Of a stretch of 64,000 nucleotides of DNA, positions 59,482 through 64,000 are shown in pieces. Source of the stretch: Adiantum capillus-veneris (lineage: Eukaryota > Streptophyta > Polypodiopsida > Polypodiales > Pteridaceae); assembly GCA_014529385.2 (NCBI GenBank), contig CM043971.1, forward strand, positions 60,094,709-60,158,708, given 5' to 3'. Both the position numbers and the translations under genes were made by a program. Within the stretch, counting starts at the first letter, position 1; every line of letters begins with the position of its first letter. The notes under the pieces are model-generated. The model saw only the letters and a list, made by a program, of their open reading frames with translations, searched no databases and was not told the DNA's origin.

Positions 59482-60745
59482 GATGGAGGAGGGCTGCTCT
59501 TGCTCTTGTTCTCTCTATGAATATGCCTTGACCCGGCGCAATGCTACTTCCGAGAAGGTGTTTGCCATTCGCAGGCAGGGCTCTGAGGAAGTGGAGGAGA
59601 TCTGCCTCTCCATTGATCATGCTTACATCCTCGCTTGCCAAAAGCAGGCCACGGAGCTGCTCAAGGGCGCAACGGAGTGCGACCGTGTTGCCGTCGGCCA
59701 TATCTTTGATACCTGCTCATTGTGTTCTTTTGACGAACTTCATACGGCACTCAAGGCCTTCAGAATCTCCCCTGCCACCCCTTCCTCTCCGTTGCAGAAA
59801 CTGGCTGTCTATGAAATCGTAGAAGTGGCTGCCGATGCTGCGGTCGTGCGGCCTGATCTGATGCAATACGATGCTCAGCTGGGAGTGGAGGGCGTCGTGG
59901 AAGAGTGGATGGCAAAGGAGAAGAGTAGACAGGAGACAAAAGTCTACAGAGTGGTGTGCAGCCAGGAATGTGAAACTCCTGGCAGTCAACTATATGGCAG
60001 CAAGCACGGGGCCTACGCCGCTGCGATTGTCAAGCAGGCCGCAATGGTTTCCCATTGGAAGAATTATGAGGTGGAGGAGAGGGAGGATTGTCTCCGCATT
60101 CTTGAGGACATGAAGGGTAAGCCCCTTGAAGATCAACATGGAGCTCTGCTGAAGCAAACTGCAGCTGGCTCGGTTCTATTTCATGTGGAAGAGCTGGTTG
60201 TGTCTTGCTCCTCTGACTCGGACGATGCCAATGCGGCTGTTGCGGTCATGATGGAGAGAGCAGTGACCCTGTTGAGGAATAGAGAGGAGATCATTTATCT
60301 GGTCAAGAGCTCGCCATTGAGGTTGGGGAGGTCCAGGGCTAGAAAAGTTATCAGCTACCGGCCAATTAATATTACAAGCAAGGACGAGAGCGGAACCATA
60401 CTCCATGGAGCTTTCAGGGATTCTAAAGAAGCTTACTCATTCGCCCTTGCCATGCAAGTGCGAGACATCTTGCATCATGCCACTGATATGGCAAACAAAG
60501 AGCCCATCCATGCAATGCTGGCTCGCCTTATGGCCGCTGCAGAGGAGCCAAAAGAAGAGGCCTTTGCGTTTCTTAAGTCATGGATTATCGAGGAGAATGT
60601 GCACTTAACCAGAAATAGTAGGAGTTTTGTGGTCCAGAAGCTTGTGGTGAAGAATATCTTTGAGGACAACAAAGATGGCTTCTTTCGGGAAGAGATTGAA
60701 CAGCAGTTCTACAATTGGGAGAAGCAATTCTATGGTGAACTGTAA
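59417..60745 (+). CDS. Intact 442-codon ORF, uncharacterised protein
   Basis: The open frame starts at ATG 59417, but the first 22 codons include a Ser-Leu run translated from a CT microsatellite. The ATG at 59483 (MEEGCSCSCSLYEY) is the likelier start, giving a 420-residue protein; the duplicate at 27820 also starts there. The protein is mixed alpha/beta-like and acidic, with no signal peptide or membrane segment visible. Segments include FAIRRQGSEEVEEICLSIDH, HIFDTCSLCSFDELHTALKA, YRVVCSQECETPGSQLYGSK, a Ser/Asp-rich VVSCSSDSDDANAAVAVMME and a C-terminal REEIEQQFYNWEKQFYGEL. I recognise no family. No stop, frameshift or intron is needed, and GC is clearly above the AT-rich flanks. It is the best candidate for a functional gene here. 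A 3' splice site (GTCTACAG, about 60763) could allow an alternative C-terminus. Confidence 0.75.
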
Positions 60746-60779
60746 TTCAAGTTTGTCTACAGGTTCTGCTCCTGCTATT

Positions 60780-61200
60780 GCGCTTGGTTTGTCGAGCCTG
60801 CCATCTCTTCCCCCTCCCGCCCCCCCTGAAGACTGCACGCCTCTCCCTCTTTATCACTCTACCTCCTCCATTAAGGTTGTTCAGACGAAGCGGCGGCAGG
60901 CTTGTAGCTCACGCTTCTTCCTCTAGGCTCGTTTGAACCCAGCCTACGTGGGTTCAGATAGCGCGGCAGAAATGTTACGCACAGGGGCATCAAAATGCCG
61001 TTGCTAGCCTGGTTTGTTGCATGCAATATATTTTCTCTTCCATCGGGCCTGCCATAGCTCTTCCGGCCACCCCTCCTGGAAGACTGCACGCCTCTCTCAA
61101 CATCTCCCTTCTATGCCTCCTCAGGCGATGCAGGTTTGCAGCTCATGTTTCTTCCAGCTTCAACCTCGTCTGAACCCCAGCCTTATTACGAGTAGTACCT
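60780..61200. repeat. Duplicated segment downstream of the 442-codon gene
   Basis: TCGAGCCTGCCATCTCTTCC through to CGTTTGAACCCAGCCT (60791-60953) is repeated as TCGGGCCTGCCATAGCTCTT through to CGTCTGAACCCCAGCCT (61042-61184). Both contain GAAGACTGCACGCCTCTC and the Cys/Ser-coding GCAGGCTTGTAGCTCA-like block. It may be 3' UTR or a duplicated alternative last exon. Confidence 0.75.
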
Positions 61201-61262
61201 ACATTTCGATTTTTTCCCCTTGTTTAAGTAAACTATAGAGCTCAATTGTGAAGGGGAATATC

Positions 61263-61313
<51 letters not shown>

Positions 61314-63413
61314 GTGTGCACGCTTGCACACGTGTATAAAAGACATTAAGGTGTAGAAAATGGTCGTGACCATTCTTTGAAATAACGGGCAATCACATGG
61401 CGATCGGCGGAGGTCGAGAGCCATGGTGGGAGCACATTTTTCAACGAATGGTCTTGCACGACCATTCTCGGCTATCAATGTTCGTGGGGAGTGGAGCCTG
61501 ATTGCTCAGGCACAGTCGCACAGTTGATTCTCGTGTTGTTGGCACTCGATCATTGCAGGCGATGACGCAATCCTACATGTTGACGTGTCGCACACTAAAT
61601 TAAATTCCCACAGTTGACGTGCAATTGAAGACTAGGACTTCGATTGCTGAGGTGGTGTGCATCGACGAGCTAACACACTGAATTATGATGTAGAAGGTGC
61701 AATGGATGCACGGTTGAGAGTGCCTGGCCCCACGATCGACGACCTTGACGGAGAAAGGAAAGAAAAAGTAAAATATAAGATCAAAGTATGTATCTTCAAT
61801 TCTAAATTGATTTCTTTGATAAGCATTTAGAAATAAGCTTTAATTTCTGTTTTGTTTTAGGAGACGGGTAGGCCACTCCTGACCGCTCTCCTTATACACC
61901 GAAAAAGTATACAAGAAGAACGATCAGGATTATGCACCCAAAATCTTAAGGTAAACGCTTTTGTCACTAGTTTCCTCTGGACTACGAGAGGCCAGAGTTA
62001 TCTACACTCTTAGGGCCATGCCCATTCCTTGAACTTGATATGGGCGTGATAGCGACCAAGTACCTCTGTTGTTCAAAGGCCTAGGTATTGTTGGTGGGCT
62101 TCTTCAGTCTTCCCTTTGGAGTTGCCTCCTACAGGTAACATATCGTTTACTTCACTAAATTGCCTTTGTAACCCGACGGTTTTCCCCTAGGAAATGCCAT
62201 ACCCGCTTGGAAGGGCATCGACCATACCCGCTTAGAAATATGCTTTAATGGGCTAAGATTCTAGCATCTATAAATAAAAAGGGGTGAGAAATGCACCCTA
62301 CGTTGAACCCACCCTCATGTGGGTTTTATCCTATCTTTTTCTTCTATGTGTGTTGTCTTTTTGTTTTCATTTTCAACCTGATGCCACTTTTTCTTTTGTA
62401 TTTAGCATCATTCTTTGTTGTTTGCCTTTTTGCTAGGTAATTTTGTGACAAATTACACGCCTAATCACTCAAAAATGGATCTCAATTTTAAAAAAGGAAT
62501 AAAGATTAAAAAATCTTGAACAATCCAACCAAAATACAACTGTTGTAGTCTACAGCTGTTGATGGCGTTAGAATGTCAACAAGTGGAGTCTTTTCCTACG
62601 AGTCTAGAGCACTTTCTCAAGGGCTAGCACTTGAGCAATGTAGCAGAAACAATATATGGGCATAGCATGATGGTTGGCAGTGGCTATAAACCGCATCATG
62701 TTGCAACCCTTATAAGTGGTGCAACAAATCTATTTATCCTCTCAAGCCAAAGGCTTTTCAAGTTGTCCTCATGGTGGGGGAGGGAGCTCCCGGCAGGCAC
62801 TTCCATCTTGCATGCACGAGCCAATGGGCCGACGAGTTGGAGGGGAAAGATCAACTTACATTAACCTACAAAAATTGAGGGAGCAAAGTAGACATCAAGG
62901 GGGAGTGGGAGGCTATGCATGTGGGAGTTGAATAGGCAATGACAAGAGCAGGAGCTAGAGAGTACTTTTTGAGTGCTGCAATGCATTTTTTGAGTGCATT
63001 AAGGTACTCTTTGATTGTCTGATCAAAAGTTTGTGATAGGGTATGAGAGCCCAATGTATAAGATTGTGCATGTGCACCATGTTGGAGCTATGGCATGCCG
63101 AAGTTGAGTTTGAGAGACTTGCATGATGTCAAAAGTATGCCCACAAAGTGCCCCTACTAAGTATAGCAAAGACTTGTGTCACCCCAAAGAAAAAATTAGT
63201 GGGAGAAAAACCCTAGAGAAAAACCACCTTTGATGAACAAACGTGGGTTATAACATCTATGGTTTATCCCCCCATGTCTAAGGTTCATTGATGAATAAAC
63301 TAGAAGCGAGTTATAATGCTCATCTCAACCCAGTTGAAGGTAGTGAAATCATAAGCAAGCTGCATCATAATTCTAACCTCTTTTTCTAAGCTGTCTGCTT
63401 CAACATAGAAAGA
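61201..63413. other. Unassigned spacer with CT/CA microsatellites
   Basis: (CT)n at 61261-61290 runs into (CA)n at 61291-61312. Elsewhere no gene is supported: open frames at 62631-62931 overlap each other and show no domain. ATGGTCGTGACCATTC (61359) and ATGGTCTTGCACGACCATTC (61449) are related short inverted motifs. Confidence 0.4.
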
Positions 63414-63498
63414 GTTTCCACCTTTTTCCACAAGTTATTCCTTTACCTTCTCCGACCTCTTGCTCTCTTTATGGAAAACTATGTTAGGGACGAATCTT

Positions 63499-63540
<42 letters not shown>

Positions 63541-63623
63541 CACCTTTTTCCACAAGTTATTCCTTTACCTTCTCCGACCTCTTGCTCTCTTTATGGAAAA
63601 CTATGTTAGGGACGAATCTTCCC

Positions 63624-63670
<47 letters not shown>
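63414..63670. repeat. 122-bp tandem duplication including GA tracts
   Basis: GTTTCCACCTTTTTCCACAA through to GGGACGAATCTTCC occurs at 63414-63500 and 63536-63622, each followed by a GA tract (63500-63535 and 63626-63670). Confidence 0.95.
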
Positions 63671-63674
<4 letters not shown>

Positions 63675-64000
63675 GGCTCCTTGGTGTAGAAGGGTGGGAA
63701 GGGATCATAGGAGTATAGTGGCTACAACTATGGTGCATATCTCAAAGAACCTTGAAAGCTTCAGCCAAAAACATTATTGTAGATTTAACCAATCTTCACA
63801 AATACATTCTTCAAAGATATTCAAAGACGTTGTAGATTCTCTCTCTATGCCAAGAAAGTTGCATGTTTTTCTCTTTAAGGTATGAGTTTTTTTTTTTGGC
63901 AATACTCACAAGTGTGAGTAGGCAGTTTTCATAAAAAAGAATTACATTCCAAGCCATGCTCCACCTAAGCAAGGGTATCCAAGGATCACTAAGGGCATAT
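63671..64000. other. Window end, unassigned
   Basis: No gene is supported. Confidence 0.4.

Noticed and set aside
59541-60838. Other-frame ORFs over the 442-codon gene
   Set aside because: Shadows of a single long, compositionally coherent frame.

Overview
The window looks like nuclear DNA of a land plant. It holds Ty3/gypsy retrotransposon pieces, a LINE, a Helitron-type Rep-helicase, a Tnp2/CACTA-like transposase with short (about 80-100 bp) GT-AG introns, a plant-type PPR fragment, and many long (GA)n/(TC)n tracts. No rRNA, tRNA, CRISPR array or bacterial operon was recognised. A non-seed plant such as a fern or lycophyte would fit, but that is only an inference. Most coding sequence is decayed mobile-element sequence; two or three loci look like host genes.

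Layout. 1-4.84 kb: a gypsy pol remnant (RNase H, then integrase) split by a nested gag-only LTR element with two LTRs of about 0.87 kb and a 5-bp target duplication. 4.84-6.4 and 13.97-15.5 kb: two copies of a 1.56-kb dispersed repeat. 8.4-10.3 kb: decayed minus-strand gene. 12.6-13.45 kb: LINE reverse transcriptase joined to a PPR fragment. 15.9-18.5 kb: tandem repeats and palindromes. 19.2-21.2 kb: a hairpin followed by a broken coiled-coil ORF. 21.4-25.8 kb: a probable minus-strand LTR element with gag, a striking array of CATGGATCGCGATCCATG palindromes, and an LTR-like end. 27.4-28.2 kb: broken partial copy of the gene at 59.4 kb. 28.5-31.8 kb: GA tracts and tandem repeats.

32.3-39.5 kb is the most unusual region. 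On the plus strand, in order, lie a kinase-like pseudogene, a Helitron Rep (HUH)/PIF1-helicase pseudogene with recognisable motifs, and a spliced gene ending in a GIY-YIG nuclease domain. It looks like a decayed Helitron-like element carrying a kinase and a GIY-YIG nuclease as cargo.

42.4-45.9 kb: minus-strand multi-exon gene of unknown function with short acidic exons. 46-50.5 kb: microsatellites and tandem repeats of about 430 and 840 bp. 51.57-56.27 kb: Tnp2-like transposase gene, one intron of which holds a 1.3-kb TTAA-flanked insertion. 59.4-60.7 kb: intact 442-codon ORF, the best protein-coding gene here, of unknown function. The remainder is simple and tandem repeats and unrecognised AT-rich DNA.
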